This document shows, piece by piece, positions 1 to 8,220 of a stretch of DNA of 11,647 nt. Each line of letters opens with the position of its first letter. Position 1 is the stretch's first letter. Under the pieces are notes generated by a model, which saw nothing but the letters and a program-made list of their open reading frames with translations, searched no databases and had not been told where the DNA came from. Position numbers and translations under genes: made by a program. Location of the stretch: positions 1-11,647 of the forward strand of contig CALGGR010000213.1 in the NCBI GenBank assembly GCA_937915755.1, read 5' to 3'. Source of the DNA: an uncultured Fretibacterium sp. Its GTDB lineage: Bacteria > Synergistota > Synergistia > Synergistales > Aminobacteriaceae.

Positions 1-1674
1 GAAGCTATATTCCCAGAAGCGACAACCATAGGATATTATGTTTTCTCTGGGTGCACTTCTTTAGCTAAAGTAACGTTTCCAAAAATAACAACTGTAAGCC
101 AATATGTTTTCTCTGGATGCGCTTCACTCTCTATAGTATCATTTCCTAAAGCGACAACCATAACAAGCTGGGCATTCCAAAACTGCTCTTCTCTAACTGA
201 AGCTATATTCCCAGAAGCGACAACTATAGGAAGTAACGCATTCCGGAACTGCACTTCTTTAACAGAAGCTATATTCCCAGAAGCGACAACTATAGGAAGT
301 AACGCATTCCAAAACTGCGCTTCTCTAACTGAGGCTATATTTCCTGAAGTTACCGAAATAGGCGAATCCGAGTTCTTTGGATGCACTTCTCTATCCGAAG
401 CTACATTTTTAAAATTACAAAGCGTACCGTATTGGTGCTTTAATGGAAAATCTCGGTTAACAAAAATATCATTTCCAGAAGCAAGAACTATAGGCGATTA
501 TGCTTTCTATGGATGCACTTCTTTAACTGAGGCTATATTCCCTAAAGCTGCAACTATATCTTTCGACGCTTTCCGGAACTGCGAATCGCTCTCTATCGCG
601 TCATTTCCTGAAGCGACAACCATAGGAAGTAGCGCTTTCCAAAACTGCGGTTCTTTGACCGAAGTCTCATTCCCAGAAGTGACAACTATAGGCTCCTATG
701 CTTTCTATAACTGCGCATCGATCTCTATAGCATCATTCCCTAAGGTGACAGGCATATATGAAAGTGCTTTCGCTGGCTGCGCTTCTCTAACTGAAGCTAT
801 ATTTCCTGAAGCAACATATTTAGGATACTATACTTTCTCCGGGTGTACATCGCTCTCTATAGCATCGTTTCCTAAGGTTACGACAATATCGTTCTTTAGT
901 AAACTAAACAACGTGTTTAATGGCTGCAGCTTGTTGACTGAAGTTACGTTTTTGGAGTTGACTAAAATACCAAGAGGACCGTTTAGTGGAAAACCTCGGT
1001 TAACAAAAATATCATTCCCTAAAGCAACAACCATAAACAACTTCGCTTTCCAAAGCTGCACTTCTTTAACAGAAGCTATATTCCCAGAAGTTACTGCAAT
1101 AGGGGACGATGCTTTTGCTGGTTGCAAATCACTCTACATAGCGTCGTTTCCAAAAGTTACGACTATAACAAGCTGGGCATTCCAAAACTGCTCTTCTCTA
1201 ACTGAAGCGCATTTCCCAAATGTTACGGCAATAGGCTATGGTGCTTTCTCTGGGTGCACATCGCTCTCTGTAGTATCATTTCTGAAAATTACGACTATAG
1301 AAAACTATGCTTTCCAGAATTGCACTTCTCTAACGGAAGCTGCATTCCCTGAAATTACTACAATAGGGTATAGCGCTTTTTCTGGTTGCACTAATCTTAG
1401 TAGACTTAATTTAAGTCCTAACGCAAATTTATCACAAGGGGATCTTCCTTCGCATACGGACTATTACCTTATTGGGAGTACGCCAACAGGCATAGGAGGC
1501 ACTTGGCCATCCACTATTACGTTCCACGTAAAATCGTCTCTTTACGCAGCGCAAGTACGAAACATGGCTGAGCATAGGACGTGGTATAGACTTGTCATAG
1601 ATGACGACTTTGACGAAGCAGAATCAGAATCAGAAGGAGAGGAGGAGGCTTTGGATGGAGCAGGAGAAAGCTGA
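1..1674 (+). CDS. BspA-like LRR_5 repeat protein, probable phage tail fibre/adhesin (5' partial)
   Basis: The reading frame is open from base 1, so the start lies upstream; 557 residues are visible. Residues 1 to about 465 are roughly 21 leucine-rich repeats of 23 residues with the pattern LTEA.FPE.T.IG..AF..C.S, typical of the LRR_5/BspA family. Units alternate between EAIFPEATTIG and IASFPKVTTI forms, giving a 46-residue higher-order repeat. Residues about 506-534 (ITFHVKSSLYAAQVRN...WYRLVID) match the strand-and-helix segment that usually closes these arrays, and a Glu/Ser-rich acidic tail ends the protein. The fold is a solenoid used for binding. Next to tail-type genes it is probably a receptor-binding fibre part, which is inference. 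Its codon use is odd: about 34 of about 40 Ile codons are ATA. The stop overlaps the next gene by 20 bases. A bacterial surface adhesin is the alternative. Confidence 0.85.
   Translation, partial: EAIFPEATTIGYYVFSGCTSLAKVTFPKITTVSQYVFSGCASLSIVSFPKATTITSWAFQNCSSLTEAIFPEATTIGSNAFRNCTSLTEAIFPEATTIGSNAFQNCASLTEAIFPEVTEIGESEFFGCTSLSEATFLKLQSVPYWCFNGKSRLTKISFPEARTIGDYAFYGCTSLTEAIFPKAATISFDAFRNCESLSIASFPEATTIGSSAFQNCGSLTEVSFPEVTTIGSYAFYNCASISIASFPKVTGIYESAFAGCASLTEAIFPEATYLGYYTFSGCTSLSIASFPKVTTISFFSKLNNVFNGCSLLTEVTFLELTKIPRGPFSGKPRLTKISFPKATTINNFAFQSCTSLTEAIFPEVTAIGDDAFAGCKSLYIASFPKVTTITSWAFQNCSSLTEAHFPNVTAIGYGAFSGCTSLSVVSFLKITTIENYAFQNCTSLTEAAFPEITTIGYSAFSGCTNLSRLNLSPNANLSQGDLPSHTDYYLIGSTPTGIGGTWPSTITFHVKSSLYAAQVRNMAEHRTWYRLVIDDDFDEAESESEGEEEALDGAGES
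199..336 (+). repeat. near-identical tandem 69-bp LRR units
   Basis: Two consecutive 23-codon units (about 199-267 and 268-336) are almost identical at DNA level, including third codon positions. This points to recent duplication or gene conversion inside the LRR array rather than repeats kept only by protein-level selection. Confidence 0.8.
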
Positions 1675-4600
1675 TCTAGTAATAAACAAACTTAAAGCCC
1701 TCTCTGATTCCGTGCGTGACGAGACTGGGCTAGTTGAAGAGCACGACATCGACAGTATACCATCAGAAGTTACTAATATTAAACTGCAAACAATAGACGT
1801 ATATTTAGACGTGCATAAGGACAACTACGTTCAAGCAGCGAAGACTATAAGGTTCAATAATTTCGATACGTCTAACTTCGACACTACAGCTGGGATGTTT
1901 GAAGGATACCTTAGACTTACGAATCTTACAGCCGACTACTTTGACACCAGTAACGTTCTTAACATGTCTCGAATGTTTAAGCACTGCATCGTTCTGGTCG
2001 ATCTATATTTTAATAACTACAGACACTTTACGACAAAGAACGTACAGTCATTCCAGGAGATGTTCTCTGAGTGCAGGAGCCTAAAGAACCTTGATATGAC
2101 TGTGTTTAACACAAGTAAAGTCAGGGATATGTCGTATATGTTTAATGGCTGCAGCTCTCTTGAAGGCACATCTTTTGCAAGCTTTGACACGAGCAAAGTC
2201 GTTACGTTTGATCATATGTTCAACGGTTGTTCTAAATACGTCTACTATGAACTTATATATTTTAACACAAAGTCTGCTATGAACATGGCGTATATGTTTA
2301 CTGGCTCGTCAAATGCTGAAGGATTCGACCTTGATCTGTTCGAGACGAAGCTTGTGACGAACATGCAGTATATGTTCAGTGGCTGCAGTAAGGTCGAGGA
2401 GCTGGATCTGACGTCCTTTGAGACTCCATCGATCATGCTTGTAGACCACATGTTCTATGGCTGCAGCAAACTGAAGACGCTTCTCCTTCCTAACTTTACA
2501 ATAGAAGGCGTACAGAATACCCAGTACATGTTTGCTAATTGTTCGTCTTTAACTACGCTTGAGATTCCAGAGATACATGGTGAAAATCTAGAAGATACCC
2601 AGTACATGTTCGCGAATTGCTCTTCTATGAAGACTCTTGATCTAACGTCTCTCGATGGAGAAAAGTTAATAGTTACTGCTCATATGTTCGAAGGTTGTAC
2701 GTCTATGACCGAGCTCCTGATTCCAAACATGAATACAGAAAACGTCATAGACATGCGTTACATGTTTAACAACTGTTCATCTCTAATAAACCTTGATTTA
2801 ACATCATTTGACACATACGGCACAACCATGATGCGGTGCATGTTCAGGAACTGTAAGAAACTTCAAAATCTGGACATAAGCACGTTCGATACGTCGCTCA
2901 CCGTTGATATGGCTGGCCTCTTCTATAATTGCAACGAAACCACAACGCTTGACCATAAGCCGCTTGACCTGTCCTGTGCGTATACTGTAGCGTGCATGTA
3001 TAAGAACTGCCTTAAGCTTGCAAGCGTTGATATGAGCGAAACCAAGCCTGCAGATCTATTTCTTGATGCATATGCTATGTTCAAGAACTGTCTTGCGCTT
3101 ACTACTGTGATTCTCCCAAGCATAATTCGCGTATACAACATGTGCGGTATGTTCGATGAGTGCCGGTCTCTTTTGACAGTTGACTTGACCCCTCTTGATT
3201 CATCGCAGGCTACGGACTTCGCTGTGGTTTTCTATAATAATAATCATATAAACAATATCGGCGGGATCGATACGCTTGACACAAGTAAAGTCACGCGAAT
3301 GACTTGGATGTTCTATAATTGTATCGCTCTGACGCACATAGATATTTCTTCGTTTAATCTAGCGGTCCTTACGACAATGCATGAGATGTTCAAAGGTTGC
3401 ACAGCATTAACGGACGTTCAGCTTAACTTTGAAACACTTCCTCCAAAGCTTACGAACTGTACTGGGATGTTCATGAACTGTACGTCGCTTCAAAATGTGG
3501 ATATTTCAAGGCTTGCTACACCAACTCTTACGACTATGTGCAGTATGTTCGACGGGTGCAGCAGCCTTAGATCCATGGATCTTTCCGCGTTTAACTTTAA
3601 TACCGTCAGAAACATCCAATTTTTCTTTTATAATTGCGAAAGCCTTACAAGCGTCACTATGCCAGTAGTAGCAAACAGCGAGATAAACGCGTGGTCTTTA
3701 TTTGACGGATGCACGTCTCTTCCGAGTATTGACCTCTCTCAGTGTGATATAAGACTCGCCGTGGGAATGTTCAATAAGTGTTACGCGCTTTCTGATATTA
3801 CGTTCTATCCTACCACAAGGTGCAATGCCCATGTGACGTGTCTGTTTTACAAATGTCGTTCAATTACTGGCGTCTTTGACCTTACTATGTTTAACACCAG
3901 TAACGTAGTGAACATGGATGGGATGTTTGCTGAGTGCTCAGGTATTACTGGGATAGACGTCTCCAGTTTTAACACGAGCAACGTTCAATATTTAGCTTGC
4001 ATATTCAAAAACTGCTCAAGCCTTGAAACGATTGATCTTACGAACTGGAGCTTCGCTAAAGTTGTGTCTATGGGTGGCATGTTCTGGGGATGTCATAGCC
4101 TTGAAGAGATAACCTTCCCAGATGCGCCGATGTTTAACATGAATAGCGTAAACTCCGGCGGTAGAACGGACAGAGCGTACTCATATTACACTCAGAACAA
4201 AAGCGCTTCGGTAGATCATGGATTCGGATATAGTCACGCAGATCCGTATGGCGATGGGATCTTTGGAAACGATGACAATATCGTTGGAGGAAAGCCAGGC
4301 ATCTACTATAGAGATTTTCAGGCGGATAAGACAGGTCTTTCATTTAACCAGAACAACCTGTCGCATATGTTCGACGGGTGCTATATTCTTAAGGAGATAG
4401 ACGTCCACAACTTTACGACGCGATATGTCAAGACCATGGCGTATATGTTCAACGACTGTAGGACGCTTAAGTATATCGATTTAAGAGTGTTTAATACAGC
4501 ATCTGTTCTCGATATGAATCATATGTTCGCTGACTGCTGGAGTCTTGAAGAGATCGAGATTAAGACCGAAACAGTGCAGGCTATAACTACGCAGTTCACG

Positions 4601-5347
4601 GTTCCTGTATGTACTGATTTCTCATATATGTTCGCTAATTGCTATTCTATGAAGCAGCTAGTCCTTGACTGTTTCCTTACAACACTTGGCCAAAACTACG
4701 CGCACATGTTCCATAACTGCACAGCTATTACCAAAATCAAAATCGATAGTTTCAACATGATCCAAGCTCTTGACATCTCTTATATGTTCACCAATTGCTA
4801 TAATCTTAAATTCCTTGATCTTTCCCAGTTTGCAACGAGACGCGTTACTAACATGGGGCATATATTTGACGGTCTTGGGGTAAACGTTAAGAAGTGCTAC
4901 GGCGTAAGAGTGTTCGTCCCGCAAGGGTTCTTAATCTCTAACGCCAACATAGCAAAAGAGATAGAGAAGATACCGTTCTATTACCCAGGCCGAATCTCTG
5001 AGTCAAACGTCATTAACGGAAGCGATATATTTACAGGCGTTGACGTTTACACTGATATTTTAGAGAAGAACGTATCGAGACAAAACTGGGGGACAAGAGA
5101 CGAGAACTTCCGATTCCATTGGGGATACGATTACGCAAACTTCGTAAACCTAAGAGAAGGCAACATGATTATGCAGAGGTGCTACACTGGCAAGATCAAG
5201 CATACTCAGGAAGTCTTTGCGCCTCAGTATTCTGGCGAGTATAAGGAATGGAAAGATTTCGATATGGGCCATAGATACAAGAGAATAACAAGCAAATTCT
5301 ATAAAGGCGCTGCTAATGCAAGTGCACTAGGCGGCTCATCTGATTAA
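1655..5347 (+). CDS. giant DUF285/BspA-type repeat protein, probable phage tail fibre
   Basis: 1,230 residues. The ATG at 1655 is preferred over an ATG at 1601 because GGAGAGGAGGAGG ends six bases before it. Residues about 6-40 (VINKLKALSDSVRDETG...IPSEVTNI) resemble the short 'IADAIREKTG...MP.EI' motif that begins many Firmicute phage tail proteins. From about residue 66 to 1074 there are about 36 repeats of roughly 24-28 residues, pattern L..LDLS.FDTS.V..M.YMF.GCSS (DUF285, BspA surface-protein family); nearly every unit has the MF..C core with one Cys. A non-repeat insertion occupies residues about 822-899. Residues 1075-1230 are a unique, aromatic and charged C-terminal domain I do not recognise. 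No signal peptide, LPXTG motif or membrane anchor is visible, which fits a virion protein better than a cell-wall adhesin. It is translationally coupled to the gene before it. Confidence 0.85.
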   Translation: MEQEKADLVINKLKALSDSVRDETGLVEEHDIDSIPSEVTNIKLQTIDVYLDVHKDNYVQAAKTIRFNNFDTSNFDTTAGMFEGYLRLTNLTADYFDTSNVLNMSRMFKHCIVLVDLYFNNYRHFTTKNVQSFQEMFSECRSLKNLDMTVFNTSKVRDMSYMFNGCSSLEGTSFASFDTSKVVTFDHMFNGCSKYVYYELIYFNTKSAMNMAYMFTGSSNAEGFDLDLFETKLVTNMQYMFSGCSKVEELDLTSFETPSIMLVDHMFYGCSKLKTLLLPNFTIEGVQNTQYMFANCSSLTTLEIPEIHGENLEDTQYMFANCSSMKTLDLTSLDGEKLIVTAHMFEGCTSMTELLIPNMNTENVIDMRYMFNNCSSLINLDLTSFDTYGTTMMRCMFRNCKKLQNLDISTFDTSLTVDMAGLFYNCNETTTLDHKPLDLSCAYTVACMYKNCLKLASVDMSETKPADLFLDAYAMFKNCLALTTVILPSIIRVYNMCGMFDECRSLLTVDLTPLDSSQATDFAVVFYNNNHINNIGGIDTLDTSKVTRMTWMFYNCIALTHIDISSFNLAVLTTMHEMFKGCTALTDVQLNFETLPPKLTNCTGMFMNCTSLQNVDISRLATPTLTTMCSMFDGCSSLRSMDLSAFNFNTVRNIQFFFYNCESLTSVTMPVVANSEINAWSLFDGCTSLPSIDLSQCDIRLAVGMFNKCYALSDITFYPTTRCNAHVTCLFYKCRSITGVFDLTMFNTSNVVNMDGMFAECSGITGIDVSSFNTSNVQYLACIFKNCSSLETIDLTNWSFAKVVSMGGMFWGCHSLEEITFPDAPMFNMNSVNSGGRTDRAYSYYTQNKSASVDHGFGYSHADPYGDGIFGNDDNIVGGKPGIYYRDFQADKTGLSFNQNNLSHMFDGCYILKEIDVHNFTTRYVKTMAYMFNDCRTLKYIDLRVFNTASVLDMNHMFADCWSLEEIEIKTETVQAITTQFTVPVCTDFSYMFANCYSMKQLVLDCFLTTLGQNYAHMFHNCTAITKIKIDSFNMIQALDISYMFTNCYNLKFLDLSQFATRRVTNMGHIFDGLGVNVKKCYGVRVFVPQGFLISNANIAKEIEKIPFYYPGRISESNVINGSDIFTGVDVYTDILEKNVSRQNWGTRDENFRFHWGYDYANFVNLREGNMIMQRCYTGKIKHTQEVFAPQYSGEYKEWKDFDMGHRYKRITSKFYKGAANASALGGSSD
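4120..4350 (+). other. non-repeat insertion within the DUF285 solenoid
   Basis: About 78 residues (about 822-899 of the protein) rich in Gly, Asn, Asp and Tyr interrupt the repeats between units 29 and 30. They contain D863-P-Y-G-D867-G-I-F-G-N-D873-D, which superficially resembles a calcium-binding loop of the DxDGDGxxxxxD type. The resemblance is weak, since the second Asp is replaced by Tyr. It could be a loop projecting from the solenoid. Confidence 0.5.
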
Positions 5348-5358
5348 GGAGATAACAC

Positions 5359-6951
5359 ATGATTCTTAGACAAGGAACGATGCATCATCAGTTAAAAGAG
5401 GCGGGGTTTGTGCTTACAACATACGAAATGACGATGACAAACGGAATGCCGCTTACTACATATGCGTATCCTTTATTTGAGTTCTATAATCTCGACACTG
5501 GGCAGTATATGCAGTATTTCCTTCAGTGGGATAATCCGTGGGTCTCAAACCCTGATTCGTTCCAGTACGGAGACCATTATCTATATTTGGTTGGCGGCGT
5601 TGGATCAACTATCGGAGGCGTTCTTGATGTTCCGCCTGCATTTGAGTACGTAGTATATGACCCCGATAGCGAGTTCTGCGGTCAGTATAATCCTGAGAGA
5701 ACACCAGGCATCAGGCTTGACACATATTTCAATGACAGCCAGGTTAAAGAAGAGGACGGCACGTGGATTTTTAAGTGCGATGATTTCTTCTTTACGAACT
5801 CGACAAAGGGCGGACTTGTGTTGATCCCGACAAGAAACGGATCGTTTATTACAATTGAGAACGACGGCACAATCACAGCCTACGAGAACAATGCTAAATA
5901 TTTTGGTACAACGATTACTCCCGCAGCGGTTCCTAAAGACAGCATTACGGAGGATGACCTTTGTGTCTTCAGCGGAACGTCGTTTATCAGGGACAATATC
6001 TTCTATAATTCCGACGTCCTTTATACGTCCTCGTTTGATGTCGAAGAGGAAAGATATTTGTTCGCCAAAGAGGTGATCGTCGGAAATCAGAAGTTCATCC
6101 ATTGTACGCAGAACATCTGGCTTAACGAAGGCCCCGTTGAGATGATTGGGTACAAGAGCTTCCTTCGTCCTGAGAAACAGAGACTCTATGCCCAGGAGGA
6201 GGTCCCGAAGAATCTTGCGGACGTGAAGCTTGACTACGACGAGATCACCTCATGGAAGGCATCTGCGAACGATACAAACGCTGAGGACGACATGAACGAC
6301 CTCTTCGATAAAGTAGAGGCAATCTATAACGCCTGCTCTGAGAATTATGACATAGTCGTGGATCCCAATAGCGCTCTTGGTTCTGTTACACAGGCAACCG
6401 ATGAGTCGTTTGAACAGGTCTCAAGAGCCGATGGGTACCTTGACGACGCTAGAGAGCTCGCGGACGACTGGGATCTCGTGCTTGTCGAGGTTACAACAGC
6501 TAGAAGCCTTGCGCCGTCTAATGCGGAGACAGCCGAGAACTACGCTAGTGCTGCTGAAGAGTGGAATGAGGTTGCGCAGGCTACAGAGACCACCGCAAAG
6601 AGAGCGCTTGAAATCATCGAGGAGATCGCTGAACACACAAGCGAAGCCAGAATTGCGGCGAACCTGTGCGCTCTGCAGTCAGACGCTTCTGAGGCTGAGG
6701 AGATTTCCTATAGGAAGGCTCTTGATATCATTGAAAAGTCTAGTCTATATTTGAAGAACGCTAAAGAAGCTGCTGAAGAGGTTGAGGATCTCGCGAGGAC
6801 TCTGGCGCTTACCATTGAGGCCGAGGAGCCTGAGCCCGCAACAGATCCTGAAGATCCGACAACAGATCCTGAAGACCCCACAACGGATCCTGAAGACCCG
6901 ACAACAGATCCTGAGGAGAACCCTGAAGAAAACCCTGAGGAGACACCGTGA
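5359..6951 (+). CDS. probable phage tail/appendage protein with helical and Pro/Asp/Glu-rich tail, unrecognised family
   Basis: 530 residues, starting 11 bases after the previous stop behind a TAAGGAG site. I do not recognise the family. Residues 1 to about 285 look like a globular beta-rich domain with many aromatic and Gly residues. Residues about 287-490 are Ala/Glu-rich and probably alpha-helical (runs such as NAETAENYASAAEEWNEVA), possibly a coiled-coil stalk or helical bundle. The last part is a low-complexity linker: three copies of TDPEDPT (residues 495-515), then TDPEENPEENPEETP to the end. No signal peptide or membrane segment is seen. Position between fibre-like genes and small beta proteins suggests a virion appendage; this is inference. 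Its Ile codons are mostly ATT/ATC, unlike the ATA-rich first gene, so the operon genes may have different histories. Confidence 0.75.
   Translation: MILRQGTMHHQLKEAGFVLTTYEMTMTNGMPLTTYAYPLFEFYNLDTGQYMQYFLQWDNPWVSNPDSFQYGDHYLYLVGGVGSTIGGVLDVPPAFEYVVYDPDSEFCGQYNPERTPGIRLDTYFNDSQVKEEDGTWIFKCDDFFFTNSTKGGLVLIPTRNGSFITIENDGTITAYENNAKYFGTTITPAAVPKDSITEDDLCVFSGTSFIRDNIFYNSDVLYTSSFDVEEERYLFAKEVIVGNQKFIHCTQNIWLNEGPVEMIGYKSFLRPEKQRLYAQEEVPKNLADVKLDYDEITSWKASANDTNAEDDMNDLFDKVEAIYNACSENYDIVVDPNSALGSVTQATDESFEQVSRADGYLDDARELADDWDLVLVEVTTARSLAPSNAETAENYASAAEEWNEVAQATETTAKRALEIIEEIAEHTSEARIAANLCALQSDASEAEEISYRKALDIIEKSSLYLKNAKEAAEEVEDLARTLALTIEAEEPEPATDPEDPTTDPEDPTTDPEDPTTDPEENPEENPEETP
6841..6924 (+). repeat. 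21-bp tandem repeats encoding TDPEDPT
   Basis: Three full 21-bp units (6841-6861, 6862-6882, 6883-6903) and a degenerate fourth encode TDPEDPT. They form the flexible acidic C-terminal linker of the 530-residue protein and could expand or contract by slippage. Confidence 0.85.
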
Positions 6952-6969
6952 GACTGATTGGAGGGTAGC

Positions 6970-7317
6970 ATGTTAAGCATTAGCGGATCTACTATAACCC
7001 TCACAAGAGGAGATAGTGCGCATATCAAAGTCCCAATTCTTGAAAGCGATGGGATCACTCCATATTTGGTTCAGGAAGGCGACGAGGTCCGAATACAGGT
7101 TCGAGTAGGGAGAGTTAAGGATGCCAATGCTCCGGCTTTAGTGTTTGAGGGCGACATTAGCATCGAAGAGGGCGTTCCGGTTTGGACGATATCTCCTCTT
7201 CAGAGCACCCTTGACTGCAAGACCTACTACTACGACGCTCAGATCACCTTAGCGGACGGAGATGTCTGCACGTATGAAGCTGGCGAACTCAAAATCACGT
7301 CTGAGGTAACACTATGA
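6970..7317 (+). CDS. small phage baseplate/appendage-type beta-domain protein
   Basis: 115 residues. The ATG at 6970 follows GGAGGG with normal spacing, so I prefer it to a TTG at 6958. The sequence opens with a strand and then TRGDSAHIKVPI, continues with QEGDEVRIQVRV, and ends DAQITLADGDVCTYEAGELKITSEVTL. This strand pattern resembles the small Ig-like or BppU-N-terminal-like proteins ('LTRGDTAYL.V.L...G..Y...EGD.V.F.VK') found in Firmicute phage tail modules; that match is from memory, so the family name is tentative. There is no signal peptide or membrane segment. Its stop overlaps the next start as ATGA, implying coupled translation and possibly a stoichiometric partner. Confidence 0.75.
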   Translation: MLSISGSTITLTRGDSAHIKVPILESDGITPYLVQEGDEVRIQVRVGRVKDANAPALVFEGDISIEEGVPVWTISPLQSTLDCKTYYYDAQITLADGDVCTYEAGELKITSEVTL

Positions 7318-7652
7318 TTCAAGCGGGAACTGTTCTAGGTGGCGGACTGCATGAGAAGCCTCACCTGACGGGCGGTATACTCGCTATATCTAATAGCTTA
7401 AAGGCGGGGCGCTTAAGTCCTTTCCTGAACAGGTATATTACAGAGTACGTATCTGATTTACCTGATGATGCTGACATAACGTACAAGTGGCAGTATAGGT
7501 ATCTTCCTAATGATACCGAATGGAAAGACTGGGACCCGCCGAGTGATTCGCCCGTCGATGAAAGTTCGCTCGTTGGAATACAGACGAGATGCCTTATCAC
7601 GAGTAACGGGAAGACTAGGATATCTAACGTTATTTCGTGGGGCATGCATTAG
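7314..7652 (+). CDS. small Ig-like surface/virion domain protein, hypothetical
   Basis: 112 residues, starting at the ATGA overlap with the gene before it. Residues about 55-107 (TYKWQYRYLPNDTEWKDW...GIQTRCLITSNGKTRISN) have the spacing of bacterial Ig-like modules written 'Y.WQYS.DG..W.D......G..YRC.VTDSNG....SN', with the typical Trp and Cys core positions. The first 45 residues are Gly/Leu-rich and unassigned. No signal peptide or anchor is present. Being co-translated with a baseplate-type protein, it may decorate the virion tail and contact host glycans; this is inference. The stop TAG is embedded in the AGGAGG site of the next gene. Confidence 0.7.
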   Translation: MIQAGTVLGGGLHEKPHLTGGILAISNSLKAGRLSPFLNRYITEYVSDLPDDADITYKWQYRYLPNDTEWKDWDPPSDSPVDESSLVGIQTRCLITSNGKTRISNVISWGMH

Positions 7653-7661
7653 GAGGGATAT

Positions 7662-7967
7662 ATGGACAAAGTCATTCATTCGGTAACGCCAGTAAGCTCT
7701 GAAGACTTCATTAACTTTGGTAAAAATTACGTGAGGCAGTATAGTCTCGAAATGATGGCCAAGGAAGACTATAAGAGCGTGGTAGAGGACTTTGATGTCT
7801 TCGTTGTGTGGTATTCGAAGGCGCTTAAGAACCATAAGGGGCTCTTTGCGACGAATCTTAAGGATAACCTTTACTACGAGATTACGTACAATGGAGATAC
7901 CAATGTGTATTACTTTGACGCGTACGATAAGAAGGACAACAGAACAATCGTAGGACCTGGGCTTTAA
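7662..7967 (+). CDS. DUF6275-like small phage protein
   Basis: 101 residues, with AGGAGGG seven bases before the ATG. The core DVFVVWYSKALKNHKG, then YYEITYNGD and YYFDAYDKKDN, closely fits my recollection of DUF6275, a small soluble phage/prophage family of Firmicutes with pattern 'V.VVW..K.LQN.KAL.ST...G.YYE.TYNGDK.E.Y.D.YKK'. The molecular function of that family is unknown to me. In this window it is the last gene of the tail-type operon. No signal peptide or membrane helix is visible, so it probably acts in the cytoplasm. It is good supporting evidence that the operon is of phage origin. Confidence 0.8.
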   Translation: MDKVIHSVTPVSSEDFINFGKNYVRQYSLEMMAKEDYKSVVEDFDVFVVWYSKALKNHKGLFATNLKDNLYYEITYNGDTNVYYFDAYDKKDNRTIVGPGL

Positions 7968-8220
7968 AGGACTTAAGTAGCCTCTAAGCGTTCCTACATT
8001 ATTCCTATATTTTGGTCTGGGAACCATTGTGATTTAAGGGATCCTAGTCTCTATGACCGGGAAGCTAAAGGACACTTAGATAAGCATAAGTTTTCAAAAT
8101 GGATGCACGTAGGAGCACGTAGGGGTGGTCTGAGGCGGTTTGACTCAGGCTATTCCTACATTACTCCTACATAATTCCTACACTTAAAACGATTAGTTTG
8201 TTACTGGTTTAGATTGTTAC
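7968..8220. repeat. gene-free region with 11-bp TCCTAC iterons (possible integrase or repressor sites)
   Basis: No convincing gene is present. Direct 11-bp units lie at 7992-8002 and 8003-8013 (TCCTACATTAT, TCCTATATTTT) and at 8154-8164, 8165-8175 and 8176-8186 (TCCTACATTAC, TCCTACATAAT, TCCTACACTTA). Between the clusters, 8105-8114 and 8115-8124 repeat GCACGTAGGR, which contains the reverse-sense box. A 7-bp hairpin (8128-8134 with 8144-8150) lies near the right cluster. An 11-bp step puts the boxes on one face of the helix. This suits arm-type integrase sites, a repressor array or a replication iteron set; the choice between these is inference. I see no clear terminator for the preceding operon. 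Confidence 0.6.

Noticed and set aside
36..386. Minus-strand repeat protein opposite the LRR array
   Set aside because: Its repeats are the reverse reading of the LRR DNA repeats.
1..1400. CRISPR array or diversity-generating retroelement target
   Set aside because: The repeats are an in-frame LRR coding array of 69-bp units without spacers, and no reverse transcriptase, template repeat or cas gene is in the window.
1601..1654. Upstream ATG extending the 1,230-residue protein by 18 residues
   Set aside because: It has no ribosome binding site, while the ATG at 1655 has an excellent one; the extra residues only mirror the acidic tail DNA of the upstream gene in another frame.
5605..6102. 165-residue open frame on the minus strand
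   Set aside because: It is antisense to the 530-residue gene, has no recognisable motif, and is a by-product of that gene's codon pattern.
6958..6969. TTG start for the 115-residue gene
   Set aside because: It lies within the ribosome binding region that serves the ATG at 6970.
7458..8027. 189-residue open frame on the minus strand
   Set aside because: It covers two well-supported + strand genes and part of the iteron region; no ribosome binding site or family resemblance is seen.
8103..8174. 23-codon ORF starting at an ATG in the iteron region
   Set aside because: No ribosome binding site, and its end runs through the iterons.
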